Shown here: piece after piece, positions 1-8,698 of the stretch
How the letters are laid out: the number at the start of each line of letters is the position of its first letter
How positions within the stretch are numbered: position 1 is the stretch's first letter
NCBI GenBank assembly: GCA_903929795.1
Contig: CAIYWC010000092.1
Coordinates: forward strand, 1 to 64,000
Source of the DNA: an uncultured Myxococcales bacterium
Lineage (GTDB): Bacteria; Myxococcota_A; UBA9042
Length of the DNA: 64,000 nt
Reading direction: 5' to 3'
Made by a program: the position numbers and the translations under genes
The notes under the pieces: generated by a model
The model's database searches: none
Seen by the model: the letters and a program-made list of their open reading frames with translations, nothing else
Told to the model about the DNA's origin: nothing

Positions 1-4
1 AAAG

Positions 5-33
5 TTGCGACCCGGCGGCGGGTTGTGTAGCCT
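5..33 (+). promoter_or_regulatory. Predicted housekeeping promoter
   Basis: TTGCGA (5-10) and TAGCCT (28-33) are separated by 17 bp. This fits the TTGCRA-N17-TAGNNT pattern seen before several other genes in this window. It would give a leader of about 175 nt before the lipoprotein gene at 216, which is long, so the assignment is moderate. Confidence 0.45.
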
Positions 34-215
34 ATTGCGGTTGCGGGCTTGCCCGTGACAAGGGGCCGGCTCGACTGGTCCCGCGTTGATGAGCACAGTG
101 CAAATCAACCGGAAATGCGGGTTTCGTTCGAAACTGCGCACATTGACTGGCATTTCGCCGCGCGTCCCCCCAACTGACGGCCGCTTGGACGGAACTTAAG
201 ACGAGGAATTTGAAG

Positions 216-1001
216 ATGACGATTCGCACTACCCTGGCCGCCCTGTTTGCGGCCGCTTTGGCCATCACTGGCTGTGGCTCTTCGACCAGCAGCTCCGGCA
301 ACACGGCCGACACCGGCCCGACGACCGACACGGTCTCCGACACCGGCGTTGCCAGCGACACGGCGACCGGCACCGACGCCGCGACGACCGACACGGCCAC
401 CAAGGACACCGTGAAGGCCGACATCGGCACGCCCGCTCCGACCTGGGGCAGCTGCGCAATCACCGATCAGGCCTGCATCCAGGGCTGCGTCCAGGGCTCC
501 TGCGCTGACTCCGGTCAGGCGTGCGCCTCGAACACGGAATGCGCGGCGTACCAGACCTGCCAGCAGAACTGCAACGCGACGCCGATCGTCCTCCCGACCC
601 AGGCGACGCCCGTCGCGGCCCTCCCCGGTGAAGATACGCCGACCTACTGCTTCCGCGTGTGCGGGCTCCAGGCCACCGGCCCGGCGCTGGCGCTCGATCA
701 GGCGTACGTCACGTGCATCATCGGCGACTGCATCGACTGCTCGACGTCGGCCTCGCAGGGCATCACCAAGGCGCAGTGCCAGTCGGCTTGCGGCGAGGAG
801 TTCTACTGCACCGACGCCTTCACGGCGTGCCTGACCGACACGGATTGCCTCGCGGCGTTCGGCTGCCTGATGAAGTGCTCGGACACCGACACGACCTGCC
901 AGAACGCGTGCATCACCAACGCCAAGAACAACGGCCCGACGCTGTTCAAGACGTTCAACGATTGCGCGAACACCAACGCGACCAAGTGCATCGCGCCGTA
1001 A
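216..1001 (+). CDS. Cys-rich outer-membrane lipoprotein with Asp/Thr tether
   Basis: This is a 261-residue predicted lipoprotein of unknown function. It opens with a signal peptide ending in an ITGC lipobox, then an Asp/Thr/Ala-rich tether of about 55 residues, then a Cys-rich domain with many paired cysteines that probably form disulfides outside the cytoplasm. The ATG at 216 is preferred to the TTG at 210 because GAGG lies 9 bp upstream of the ATG but only 3 bp from the TTG. The gene stands alone, with a promoter-like element at 5-33 and a strong terminator just downstream. I recognise no catalytic family. The tether-plus-Cys-domain layout recurs in several other lipoproteins here. Confidence 0.85.
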   Translation: MTIRTTLAALFAAALAITGCGSSTSSSGNTADTGPTTDTVSDTGVASDTATGTDAATTDTATKDTVKADIGTPAPTWGSCAITDQACIQGCVQGSCADSGQACASNTECAAYQTCQQNCNATPIVLPTQATPVAALPGEDTPTYCFRVCGLQATGPALALDQAYVTCIIGDCIDCSTSASQGITKAQCQSACGEEFYCTDAFTACLTDTDCLAAFGCLMKCSDTDTTCQNACITNAKNNGPTLFKTFNDCANTNATKCIAP

Positions 1002-1019
1002 GGCCTTGAGTTTCTGCGC

Positions 1020-1069
1020 AAACGCCCGTCCCTGCCGCCCGTCGTGCAGGGGCGGGCGTTTGGCTTTTT
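1020..1069 (+). terminator. Rho-independent terminator
   Basis: A long GC-rich inverted repeat (left arm from 1020, right arm ending at 1061) is followed by GGCTTTTT. It lies 19 bp after the stop of the lipoprotein gene and should end that transcript. Confidence 0.85.
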
Positions 1070-1452
1070 GGGCTTGCGTGCGGCAGTTCAACGCCCGGTT
1101 GGGCGCCGGCCGCCGGTCGCCGCGCATCAGGAACGCGCCGGGCTCGGCACCGCAGGCAGCTGCCAACTCCGGCTCGCATGTGGCGAGACGCCCAATCAGC
1201 CTGTATTCAGACTGGCCGATGGCCGAGGTCGAAGCGCCGCCATCCGGGGCGCGCCCAGCAAGGAGCGCGCTCGCTGTTGGGTCCGAAAGGCAACAGCATC
1301 AGCCCTGAACGGCTTGGACTCGCACAAGGAGCAAACCTGATGGTCGTCGCACCGCGGCGGGCGTGCCCGGGCGATCGCGTGCGCGGGCGTCGATCGCGTC
1401 GGGCAGCAGCAGCCGTTGAATCGTGCTTGGAGAATCTGGACCTGACCGGCGC
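1070..1452. other. Intergenic region, no gene seen
   Basis: About 380 bp lie between the terminator of the first gene and the stop of the convergent IgGFc-type lipoprotein gene. The short reading frames here lack a ribosome-binding site, a signal or recognisable motifs. No repeat or RNA gene was recognised. Confidence 0.5.
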
Positions 1453-3618
1453 TCACTTCAGGATCATGCCGCCTGGATAGCTGTACGCCGTGACGGTGCC
1501 GTAGCCGTAGACCATCAGGCCAAACGGTGTGCCCGTGCCCCCAGGCGCGGCGACGCTCTCGATCGTGTGCGTGCCGGGCGAGAATTCGACGTAGCCGAAT
1601 TCCCAGGTGCCATCGCCAAACGGCTGGAAGCTGGCGTTCAGCGGATTGCCGTCCATGGTGATGGCCAAGCCCGCGGGCCGCACGACGCTGACGTAGTTGC
1701 CGATGAAGCCCGCGGCCGTCTGGATGGTGTAATCCGGCCGGTATTGCGTCTTGGCGGGGATCATCGCCATGCTCGCGTCGCCCAGCGTTGCCGCTGCGCC
1801 GTTGGTTCCCAGCCCCGTTTGTCCAGCACTCACAAGCAGTTGCGCGACCTGGATCTTGCCGGTCGCGGTCAGCATGAAGCTCTGGTCGGTCTGCACGCGC
1901 GCGCGTTGGCCGGCGTTGAGCGTCACGCCGTTCAGCTCGGGAGCGCCGGGATACTTCGCCACGGACGGCGGATTCGTCGTCAGCGTGACGTTGTCCTCGC
2001 CTGCCACGACCACAAACTCGTCCACTTCATCGCCGCGCGGCTTGGTCTTGACGCAAAACGCCGCCGTGCCCCAGAACTGCACCGGCATCAGCTGTTCTTC
2101 CATGTGCTCGGTGCAGCAGGTGCTGTAGGAACCCGTGTCGCCGCCCGAGCTCTGACCAAAGCGGAAATCATCTTCCACTTCAGCGACTTGGTGACCGCTG
2201 AACACCGCGATGGGCTTGTCCGCTACGACTTTGGAGCCGGTCATGTTCGGCAGCGCTCCGGGCCCGGTACCGGGCGGCACCATGTCGCTCTTGCCCATTT
2301 CCTCAATGTTCAGCACGTCATACTGCGAAAGCGCGAAGGTGTAGGTCGTCCCCGCCTTGAGCGATGGCGGCTTGGTGCCGTCCCCTGGCACGCCCAGCGC
2401 GTAATTGACCTGGCAGTCGCGCGTCGGCGTGAAGCTGACGTTCGTCGTGCCCGCCAGCGTCGCCACGATTGTGACAAACGCGCACGCGGTCTTTGTCGAG
2501 CCCAGCAGGATGCCACCCGACTGCGCCGGCACCATCGCGTAATAGGTCGTGCCCAGCGCGTTTTGCGGCAGGAGCAGCGAACCGTCGTTGGAATCAGCGT
2601 TTTCCGCGTTGTACGGGTTGAATTGGTACGCCACGACCGGCTGCGTCGACTTGACGTGAACCGCCTTGCGCATCACGCCGGAGCCCGACGCGTTCATCAC
2701 CGGCATCTTGAATTCCTTGGTCTGGCCAGCCGGTACGGTGTTGTTGGCCAGCACCAGATCGACGCTCGGGCCCGGCGTGCCGCACACCGTGTCGGGCTTG
2801 CTGTTGCACGTCGTTGCGCTGGGCGCGCATGCGGAGGCGTCGGCGCAGGTCGCCTGGATGGTGAACGTGATCGTCGCGTCGAACTGGCCCGGGTTGGAGA
2901 TCACCACGCTGTGCGGCACCATCTCCGGAATCACGCTGGAAAACGGCACCTTGGTCGGATCGTTGTCCAGGTCGACGCTCCAGTATTCGCAGCCGATATT
3001 GCCCGAAAATTTCACGCCCTGTTCGCACAAGCTGACGCATTTGCCGCCAAAACACTGGGAGCCGGTCGCGCAGTTGGTGATCGGGCCGTAGCCGGTGCCG
3101 TCCGGCAGGCAGGTCTGGAAACTGGTGGTGGAGCCGGGCGCGCATTGGGCGATGTCGGGCGTGCACGCAGTCGTTTGGCACTTGCCGTTGACGCAGAGCT
3201 GCAAGCCCGTGCAGGGCGTCTCGAATGTCGAAGCGCCGTCAGCGGAACAGTGGATTTCCGCCGAAAAGCCGTCGCAGCCCAGCGACGCGCCGGCCGTGCA
3301 GCTCGTCGGCGTGATGCAGTTGCCGGCTTTGCAGATGTCGCCCGCGTTGCAGGTCTGCTTGACCTGCCAACTTGTGCCGACGCAGATCTTGGCGGTCGTG
3401 TCATTGTAGCACGCGATTTCGCCGTCGGTGCAGACAAAAGGCGAGTCGTCCTGGGAACCTACGTCGGTGTCGCTCAGCGTTTCGGCGGTGCTGCCGTCGG
3501 GCAAGCCCAGGCCGACGTCGCTGCCGCCCTTGGCGTCAAGCGCGTTGCCGCCGCCGGTAGTCGTCGGGCTGCTGCAGGCCCAGAAGCCAAGAGAAACAAG
3601 CAAAATCAAGCGCTTCAT
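1453..3618 (-). CDS. IgGFc-binding-domain-like surface lipoprotein
   Basis: This is a 721-residue lipoprotein. The ATG at 3618 gives MKRLILLVSLGFWAC, with lipobox Cys15, followed by a Gly/Asp/Ser-rich tether and a Cys-rich region to about residue 200. The rest resembles the IgGFc-binding (FCGBP N-terminal-like) beta-rich domain common in Myxococcota surface proteins. Typical elements are a segment on Pro-Gly-containing beta repeats (VVISNPGQFDATITF), an AGQTKEF turn, and QPVVAYQFNPYN followed by SNDGSLLLP. In frame the sequence extends 37 codons upstream of this start, but only the internal ATG yields a signal peptide. The role is probably surface binding or adhesion. The domain name rests on my reading of the motifs rather than a profile search. 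Confidence 0.78.
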   Translation of the reverse strand: MKRLILLVSLGFWACSSPTTTGGGNALDAKGGSDVGLGLPDGSTAETLSDTDVGSQDDSPFVCTDGEIACYNDTTAKICVGTSWQVKQTCNAGDICKAGNCITPTSCTAGASLGCDGFSAEIHCSADGASTFETPCTGLQLCVNGKCQTTACTPDIAQCAPGSTTSFQTCLPDGTGYGPITNCATGSQCFGGKCVSLCEQGVKFSGNIGCEYWSVDLDNDPTKVPFSSVIPEMVPHSVVISNPGQFDATITFTIQATCADASACAPSATTCNSKPDTVCGTPGPSVDLVLANNTVPAGQTKEFKMPVMNASGSGVMRKAVHVKSTQPVVAYQFNPYNAENADSNDGSLLLPQNALGTTYYAMVPAQSGGILLGSTKTACAFVTIVATLAGTTNVSFTPTRDCQVNYALGVPGDGTKPPSLKAGTTYTFALSQYDVLNIEEMGKSDMVPPGTGPGALPNMTGSKVVADKPIAVFSGHQVAEVEDDFRFGQSSGGDTGSYSTCCTEHMEEQLMPVQFWGTAAFCVKTKPRGDEVDEFVVVAGEDNVTLTTNPPSVAKYPGAPELNGVTLNAGQRARVQTDQSFMLTATGKIQVAQLLVSAGQTGLGTNGAAATLGDASMAMIPAKTQYRPDYTIQTAAGFIGNYVSVVRPAGLAITMDGNPLNASFQPFGDGTWEFGYVEFSPGTHTIESVAAPGGTGTPFGLMVYGYGTVTAYSYPGGMILK

Positions 3619-3702
3619 GAACACGACCTCGATGCAGGCGCCGCGCGCCGACGTGACGTCCCGCATGTTGGCAAGAATCGAGTGGCGGTTCAAGAGCTTG
3701 GC

Positions 3703-3748
3703 AAAAACACCGACGCCCCGGCACAACATTCGCGCGCCGGGGCGTCGG
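3703..3748 (-). terminator. Rho-independent terminator of ahcY
   Basis: A perfect 13-bp inverted repeat (3710-3722 with 3736-3748) is followed on the minus strand by GTTTTTGC. It starts 25 bp downstream of the ahcY stop. Confidence 0.85.
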
Positions 3749-3772
3749 AATTTTCTGGCGCTGCCTGTCGGC

Positions 3773-5128
3773 TCAGTAGCGGTAGTGATCCGGCTTGTAC
3801 GGACCCTCGACCGGAATCCCGAGATACTCCGCCTGCGCGGCGGTCAGCGTGGTCAGCTTGACGCCCAGCTTGTCGAGGTGCAGCCGCGCCACCTCCTCAT
3901 CCAGCTTCTTGGGCAGCACGTGCACGCCGAGCTCGAATTTCTGAGTCCACAAGGCCAGTTGCGCGAGTACCTGGTTGGTGAACGAGTTCGACATCACAAA
4001 GCTCGGGTGGCCCGTCGCACAGCCCAGGTTCACCAGGCGGCCGCGCGCGAGCACGATCAGCGTCTTGGCGCCGTTGTTGGACTGTTCCGCCGGAATGTGA
4101 AAGAGGTCCACCTGCGGCTTGACGTTCTCCTCCACGATGCCCGGAGCGGTCTCGAGCCACTTGATCTCGATCTCGCTATCAAAGTGTCCGATATTGCACA
4201 GGATCGCCTGATCCTTGATGTTCTTGAAGTGCGTGCCAGTGATGATGTCGCAGCAGCCCGTCGCCGTGACGAAGATGTCGCCCAGCTTGACCGCTTCTTC
4301 CATCGTCGTGACTTCGTAGCCCTCCATCGCCGCTTGCAGCGCGATGATCGGGTCGATTTCCGTAATCAAAACGCGGGCTCCCAGGCCGCGCATGGACTGC
4401 GCAGAGCCCTTGCCCACGTCGCCGTAGCCCGCGACGACCACGACTTTGCCCGCGACCATGATGTCCGTCGCGCGCTTGATGCCGTCGGCCAGCGACTCCC
4501 GGCAGCCGTACAGGTTGTCGAATTTCGACTTGGTGACGCTGTCGTTGACGTTGATCGCCGGCACCTTGAGCTCGCCGCGCGCGTGCATCTGCACCAGCCG
4601 GTGGACGCCTGTGGTCGTCTCCTCCGACAATCCCTTGATATCCTTGAGCATTTCCGGATACTTCTGGTGGACCCACATCGTCAGATCGCCGCCGTCGTCC
4701 AGGATCAGGTTCGGGTTCTTGCCGCCCGCGAACGCGAAGATCTGCTGGTCCATACACCAATCCGCTTCCGCCAGCGTCTGGCCCTTCCACGCGTACACGG
4801 GCACGCCCGTCACCGCGATCGCCGCCGCAGCGTGGTCCTGCGTCGAATAGATGTTGCAGCTCGTCCAGGTCACTTCCGCGCCCAGTTCGGTCAGCGTCTC
4901 AATGAGCACGGCCGTCTGAATCGTCATGTGCAGGCAGCCCGCGACGCGCGCGCCCTTGAGCGGCTTGGTCGCGCCGTATTTCGCGCGCAGGGACATCAGG
5001 CCGGGCATTTCCCGTTCCGCCAGACGAATTTCTTTGCGACCCCATTCGGCCAGGGAAATGTCGGCGACCTTGTAAGGCAGGCGGCCGGAAGCGGCCGGTT
5101 GGGCGGAAGGCGTGTGAACAGCGGTCAT
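3773..5128 (-). CDS. ahcY: S-adenosylhomocysteine hydrolase
   Basis: This cytoplasmic enzyme hydrolyses S-adenosylhomocysteine to adenosine and homocysteine in the activated methyl cycle, using bound NAD. The 451-residue length is normal for the family. Visible signatures are the substrate-site run [13 protein letters not shown] near residue 91, [11 protein letters not shown] at 195-205, the NAD-binding GYGDVGKG at 234-241 and the canonical C-terminal KPDHYRY. The ATG at 5128 is chosen because AAGGA lies 5-6 bp upstream and the protein then begins in the usual way; upstream in-frame codons look non-coding. A strong terminator follows. A 14-bp dyad just upstream of the ribosome-binding site may be an operator. 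I found no SAH-riboswitch core. Confidence 0.97.
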   Translation of the reverse strand: MTAVHTPSAQPAASGRLPYKVADISLAEWGRKEIRLAEREMPGLMSLRAKYGATKPLKGARVAGCLHMTIQTAVLIETLTELGAEVTWTSCNIYSTQDHAAAAIAVTGVPVYAWKGQTLAEADWCMDQQIFAFAGGKNPNLILDDGGDLTMWVHQKYPEMLKDIKGLSEETTTGVHRLVQMHARGELKVPAINVNDSVTKSKFDNLYGCRESLADGIKRATDIMVAGKVVVVAGYGDVGKGSAQSMRGLGARVLITEIDPIIALQAAMEGYEVTTMEEAVKLGDIFVTATGCCDIITGTHFKNIKDQAILCNIGHFDSEIEIKWLETAPGIVEENVKPQVDLFHIPAEQSNNGAKTLIVLARGRLVNLGCATGHPSFVMSNSFTNQVLAQLALWTQKFELGVHVLPKKLDEEVARLHLDKLGVKLTTLTAAQAEYLGIPVEGPYKPDHYRY

Positions 5129-5148
5129 GTCAGTTCCTTGAAAAAGTT

Positions 5149-5162
5149 GAGTCCAGGGACTC
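5149..5162 (-). promoter_or_regulatory. 14-bp dyad upstream of ahcY
   Basis: GAGTCC-AG-GGACTC is a perfect 6-2-6 dyad about 20 bp upstream of the ahcY start. A two-base centre suits a dimeric repressor site better than an RNA hairpin. A role in ahcY control is inference. Confidence 0.35.
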
Positions 5163-5304
5163 GAAGCTTGTGGGATGGCGCTTTGGCGAAACACATGCGG
5201 TCGGGCCGCAAAACGCCGGACAGTCTGCCAGACGGCGCACCGCTTGTCGATTCAGAAGTGGCCGTTGCGGCAAAAAGCCCAGGCCCGGCGCTCGGCTGGC
5301 GGCG

Positions 5305-6033
5305 TTACTTCTCCGCCTCGCCCGGCACTGGCTTGTCCTGCGCGCCCGGCACGGCCGCCAGCGCCGCGGTGCGCACTTTCTGCCATTTCTCGACTTTTTC
5401 CGCATACTTGGCCCGCACTTTGGGCAGGTGGCGGCGGATCCCGGCGAGCGTATCAAACGGAATCGCCTTGCTCAGCGATTTGCTCAGCCAACTTGGGATC
5501 CAGCCGCCGATGTCGGCGTGCACCGTGAACTCGATCCGCGTCGTCTGGTCGTCCACGCGGCTGATGCGGTAGTGGCCTTTGAGCACGGGCATGCGGACCA
5601 CGCCGTCGATTGGCGGGCCGAGCGGCGACTGGATTGACTCGAAGCGCATCGTCACGTCGTCGCCGCGATCGAGGCCAGTCGCCAGCGCGTGCAGGACGGC
5701 GTCGCGGTCCTGGACAGGCCAGGGAGCCGTCGTCCGGCTGTAGAAGATCATCTCGCTGTCGCTGATCCGCTTGAGAATACGCGAGCCGAGGCAGCGCTTG
5801 GCCCAATCGCAGGTGCGATCGACGTCCTCGATCAGGGCGCAGATCTCGTAGAATTCGCCCTTCATGACCATGGTGCCGCGGACGTCGGGCATTTCCTGAT
5901 CGGGGACTTCGCGGGTCTCGACCAAGATCCCGTCCTCGTTGGATAATTTGCTCCAGCCGGCGGCCTCGGCGGGCCAGGCGGCCAGCGCACTGAGAACGAA
6001 GATTGCCGAACTTACGCTGCCCAGTCGCTTCAT
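5305..6033 (-). CDS. Secreted START-domain (SRPBCC) protein
   Basis: This 242-residue protein has a clear Sec signal peptide (MKRL... ending in AAWPAEAA), then a START/SRPBCC lipid-binding fold over most of its length. Family-typical features are the WPVQDRDAV segment near residue 100, the GPPIDGVVRMPVLKGHYR stretch and the closing amphipathic helix around GGWIPSWLSKSLSKAIP. START domains bind hydrophobic ligands such as sterols or phospholipids, so a periplasmic lipid carrier is plausible. AAGGA precedes the ATG at 6033. It is one of three paralogs in this window (also 7868 and 12262) that share the W-P-x-x-DRD signature. It lies upstream of ahcY on the same strand, 176 bp away, but shows no functional link to it. 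Confidence 0.85.
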   Translation of the reverse strand: MKRLGSVSSAIFVLSALAAWPAEAAGWSKLSNEDGILVETREVPDQEMPDVRGTMVMKGEFYEICALIEDVDRTCDWAKRCLGSRILKRISDSEMIFYSRTTAPWPVQDRDAVLHALATGLDRGDDVTMRFESIQSPLGPPIDGVVRMPVLKGHYRISRVDDQTTRIEFTVHADIGGWIPSWLSKSLSKAIPFDTLAGIRRHLPKVRAKYAEKVEKWQKVRTAALAAVPGAQDKPVPGEAEK

Positions 6034-6157
6034 GAAGGTCCTTCAGGGTCGCGGCCAACGGGCGACAGGTGCGGCGCGCGCCGATCCAGCCGGCGGTACC
6101 AAACACCTACATCATGCCGATCGCCGCGGCGGCCATCAATCCCTGCGTTCGCGGGGC

Positions 6158-6186
6158 TTGCAACCCTTGCCGCAGTTTCGTAGCGT
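6158..6186 (+). promoter_or_regulatory. Predicted housekeeping promoter of esterase gene
   Basis: TTGCAA (6158-6163) and TAGCGT (6181-6186) are separated by exactly 17 bp, matching the local TTGCRA-N17-TAGNNT pattern. Transcription would start near 6193, about 90 bp before the esterase start. Confidence 0.5.
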
Positions 6187-6281
6187 GCGCGTGACGACTG
6201 CGCAAATTTCGGTGGGTTGGCCGAAGTTGGGTGCGCAGCGGACGGCCGATTCGCGTCCCTCGCGACGTCTTCTGGAGAGCC

Positions 6282-7715
6282 ATGTTGTCTTTTGATTTCA
6301 AATTGTTGCGTCAGATTGTCTGCCTTGCCTCCGCTGCCAGTTTGGCCAGCGCCTGCGGTTCGAGCACCACAACCAGCACCGACGACGTGACGGCGGGGAC
6401 CTCCGACGCGACTGGCGACACCGGCGCGGACATCGCGGGCGACGTCAGCAGCACCGCCGACGCGGCGGCCAACACCTTGATTGCCAACGGGGAATACTAC
6501 CTCGCCGTGAACGTCGTGCCGTTTGGCGGCCTGATCCTGCCGTTCAAGGCCACGCTGACGGCGTCGGGCAGCTTGACGGCCGGCGGCATGCTCAACACCT
6601 TGGAATTGCGCGCAGTTTCGGACAAGGAGACGCCGATTTACGTCAGCGACCCGATCGGCACCGTCGCCAACGTCCCCGTCGCCAAGGGCGGCGCGTTCAC
6701 GGCGACGTTCAGCGATCCGATCCTCATCCCCGGCAAGGCGTCGCCGACCGGCAGCGACGTCCACGTCGCCAATTTTGTCCTCAGCGGCACCATCAGCGCG
6801 GACGGCACGCTCTGCGGCGACATGAGCGGCACGGTCGTCGAATTCGCCAAGGACGTCGCCACGAGCACGTTCAAGGCGGTGCCGTGGGGCAAGCAAGCCG
6901 CGACGCCTGAGAGCGCGTGCACGGCTGCGGTGGTCAAGCACTACCCCGGCATCGCGACCTGCCCAACGCTGACCACCGGCGTCAATACCTTTACCAGCGC
7001 GGAACGCAGCCGCCGCTTCACGATCTACCTGCCGCAAAGCGCCACGGCGACGGACCTGCCGGTCGTTTTCCTCTACCACGGCGTCGGCGGCGACATGTCC
7101 GGGATCGTCAGCGACACGGGCTTTGACAAGCTGCAGGCGACCGAGCAGTTCATCCTCGTCGTCCCGGAATCCGAGCGCGACGCCAACGGCATCGCCGTCA
7201 CGCAGACCGAATGGGACTACAGCGCCCCGGCGTTCACCGACGACAATCCCGACCTTGTGTTCTTTGACGACATGCTCAAGTGCGTCAGCGGCCAATACAA
7301 GACCAGCGCCAAGCGCGTCTACATCACCGGCATGTCCGGCGGCGGCTTGATGACGGTGTTCACGTCCTTCAACCGCGCCAGCATTATCGCGGCCGCCGCG
7401 CCATTCTCCGGCGGCTACCTGTTCAAATTTCCCAGCACGCCCAATAAGTTCGCTGAGATGGTCGTCTGGGGCGGCGCGACCGACAGCGCGTATGGCCAGA
7501 ATTTCGACCTGCTCGCCAATGCGCTGATTCCGGCGCTGCGGACGGACGGCCACTTCGTCATCCAGTGCAACCACGGCACGGGTCACAAATGGCCGGCGGA
7601 GATGACGGCGGCAGACTGGACTTTCCTGAAGAATTACACGCTTGGCGGTCCGAATACGGACTTCACGACGCCGCTGCCGGCGGTGTTTCCCAAATACTGC
7701 AGCGTCACTCCGTAG
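6282..7715 (+). CDS. Alpha/beta-hydrolase esterase lipoprotein (PHB depolymerase/feruloyl esterase-like)
   Basis: This is a 477-residue outer-membrane-type lipoprotein (lipobox LASAC, Cys25) with a short Thr/Asp-rich tether. The N-terminal half (to about 230) is a beta-rich domain I do not recognise. The C-terminal half is an alpha/beta hydrolase of the secreted LpqC/PHB-depolymerase/feruloyl-esterase type. It has the oxyanion segment FLYHGVGGDM, nucleophile elbow GMSGGG with Ser352, and catalytic His435 in HGTGHKWP. It probably hydrolyses ester bonds outside the inner membrane; the substrate cannot be told from sequence. The start at 6282 has GGAG upstream and gives the signal peptide. It is followed 152 bp later by a START-domain gene. 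Confidence 0.85.
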   Translation: MLSFDFKLLRQIVCLASAASLASACGSSTTTSTDDVTAGTSDATGDTGADIAGDVSSTADAAANTLIANGEYYLAVNVVPFGGLILPFKATLTASGSLTAGGMLNTLELRAVSDKETPIYVSDPIGTVANVPVAKGGAFTATFSDPILIPGKASPTGSDVHVANFVLSGTISADGTLCGDMSGTVVEFAKDVATSTFKAVPWGKQAATPESACTAAVVKHYPGIATCPTLTTGVNTFTSAERSRRFTIYLPQSATATDLPVVFLYHGVGGDMSGIVSDTGFDKLQATEQFILVVPESERDANGIAVTQTEWDYSAPAFTDDNPDLVFFDDMLKCVSGQYKTSAKRVYITGMSGGGLMTVFTSFNRASIIAAAAPFSGGYLFKFPSTPNKFAEMVVWGGATDSAYGQNFDLLANALIPALRTDGHFVIQCNHGTGHKWPAEMTAADWTFLKNYTLGGPNTDFTTPLPAVFPKYCSVTP

Positions 7716-7800
7716 CGCGCTTTCGCCTGGCTGACCGGGAATTCGCACTGGGCGCAACCGCGCGACGCCTCGCGACCGGGCGCACGCCGCGCGAATGCAC

Positions 7801-7831
7801 TTGCCATTGCCCGGGCCACTTGCGTTAGGAT
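7801..7831 (+). promoter_or_regulatory. Possible promoter of START-domain gene
   Basis: TTGCCA (7801-7806) and TAGGAT (7826-7831) resemble the local promoter pattern, but the 19-bp spacer is longer than usual. TAGGAT lies 37 bp before the chosen start at 7868. Confidence 0.3.
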
Positions 7832-7867
7832 AGCGGCCGGGGTGTCTTGTTGAGGGAGCAAAGGGCG

Positions 7868-8626
7868 ATGGGGATCATGATCAAACAAATCAGGCAGTTC
7901 AAGGCGATTTGCGCGTGTGCCGTGGTGCTGACGATGGCGGCGGCTGGCGTCAGCGCGGTCGAGGCGGACGGCAAATGGCATCACGAGTTCACGGAGGACG
8001 GCATTGCGGTCTCGATGATGACTGAGGAGGGCCGCACGCTGCCGGCGTTTCGCGGTGTCGCGAACGTGGATGCGGGGCTGTTCGAAGTGCTCGGCATGCT
8101 GGACGACGCCAAGCGCGCGACCGAGTGGATGGCGAATTGCATGGAGAACAAGGTTATCAAGCAAATCAATGAGTTTGATCGCATTATCTACAACCGGACT
8201 GACGCGCCGTGGCCGGTGTCGGACCGCGACGTCGTGATCTCGGCGGTGGTGACGGGCGACGCCGAGAAGCGCGAGGTCATGATCAAGTTCACCTCCGTGA
8301 CCAACCAGGGCCCGGGGCCGGTGGACGGTGTGGTGCGGATGCCGCGGCTGCGGGGCTACTACAAGCTGCAAGCCATCGACGAGAAGCACACGAAAGTGAC
8401 CTACCAGATCGACGCGGATTCGGGCGGCAGCTTGCCGGATTGGCTGATCACGCGGGCGACGCGGCGGCTGCCGGTCGACACGATCGCCGGGATGCGCAGC
8501 CAGATCAAGAAAACCGCCGGTAATTACGACAATTTTGTCCGGCGCTACGATCCGACCAAGGGCGGCAAGATCCCCGAACAGTTTGCCAAGACGCCGCCGG
8601 TGGCTCCGGGCGTGGCGCAGCCGTAG
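7868..8626 (+). CDS. Secreted START-domain (SRPBCC) protein
   Basis: This 252-residue paralog of the START protein at 5305 carries a Sec signal peptide cleaved near GVSAVEA. The shared segments are RTDAPWPVSDRDVVIS near the middle, GPVDGVVRMPRLRGYYK and the closing GGSLPDWLITRATRRLPVDTIAG helix. It is probably a periplasmic lipid-binding or lipid-transfer protein. Three starts are possible: TTG 7847, ATG 7868 and ATG 7877. The ATG at 7868 is chosen because GAGGGAG and AAGGG lie just upstream and the signal peptide remains intact. It is followed by the acyltransferase-like gene at 8699 and the acylase at 9621 with short gaps, suggesting one transcript. Confidence 0.83.
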   Translation: MGIMIKQIRQFKAICACAVVLTMAAAGVSAVEADGKWHHEFTEDGIAVSMMTEEGRTLPAFRGVANVDAGLFEVLGMLDDAKRATEWMANCMENKVIKQINEFDRIIYNRTDAPWPVSDRDVVISAVVTGDAEKREVMIKFTSVTNQGPGPVDGVVRMPRLRGYYKLQAIDEKHTKVTYQIDADSGGSLPDWLITRATRRLPVDTIAGMRSQIKKTAGNYDNFVRRYDPTKGGKIPEQFAKTPPVAPGVAQP

Positions 8627-8698
8627 GGCGGTGGGCGCTGGCGCCGGCTGACGCGCTTGCCACAGCCAGGCCGCAAGCTCCTGACCCGAGGAGTTCCC

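Noticed and set aside
1423..3861. Very long plus-strand open frame opposite the IgGFc-type lipoprotein
   Set aside because: Its translation is rich in Arg, His and Val with no motifs. It is the antisense shadow of a high-GC coding region with clear signal and domain content.
5129..5304. SAH riboswitch upstream of ahcY
   Set aside because: I searched by eye for its conserved core and saw none; only a short dyad is present.
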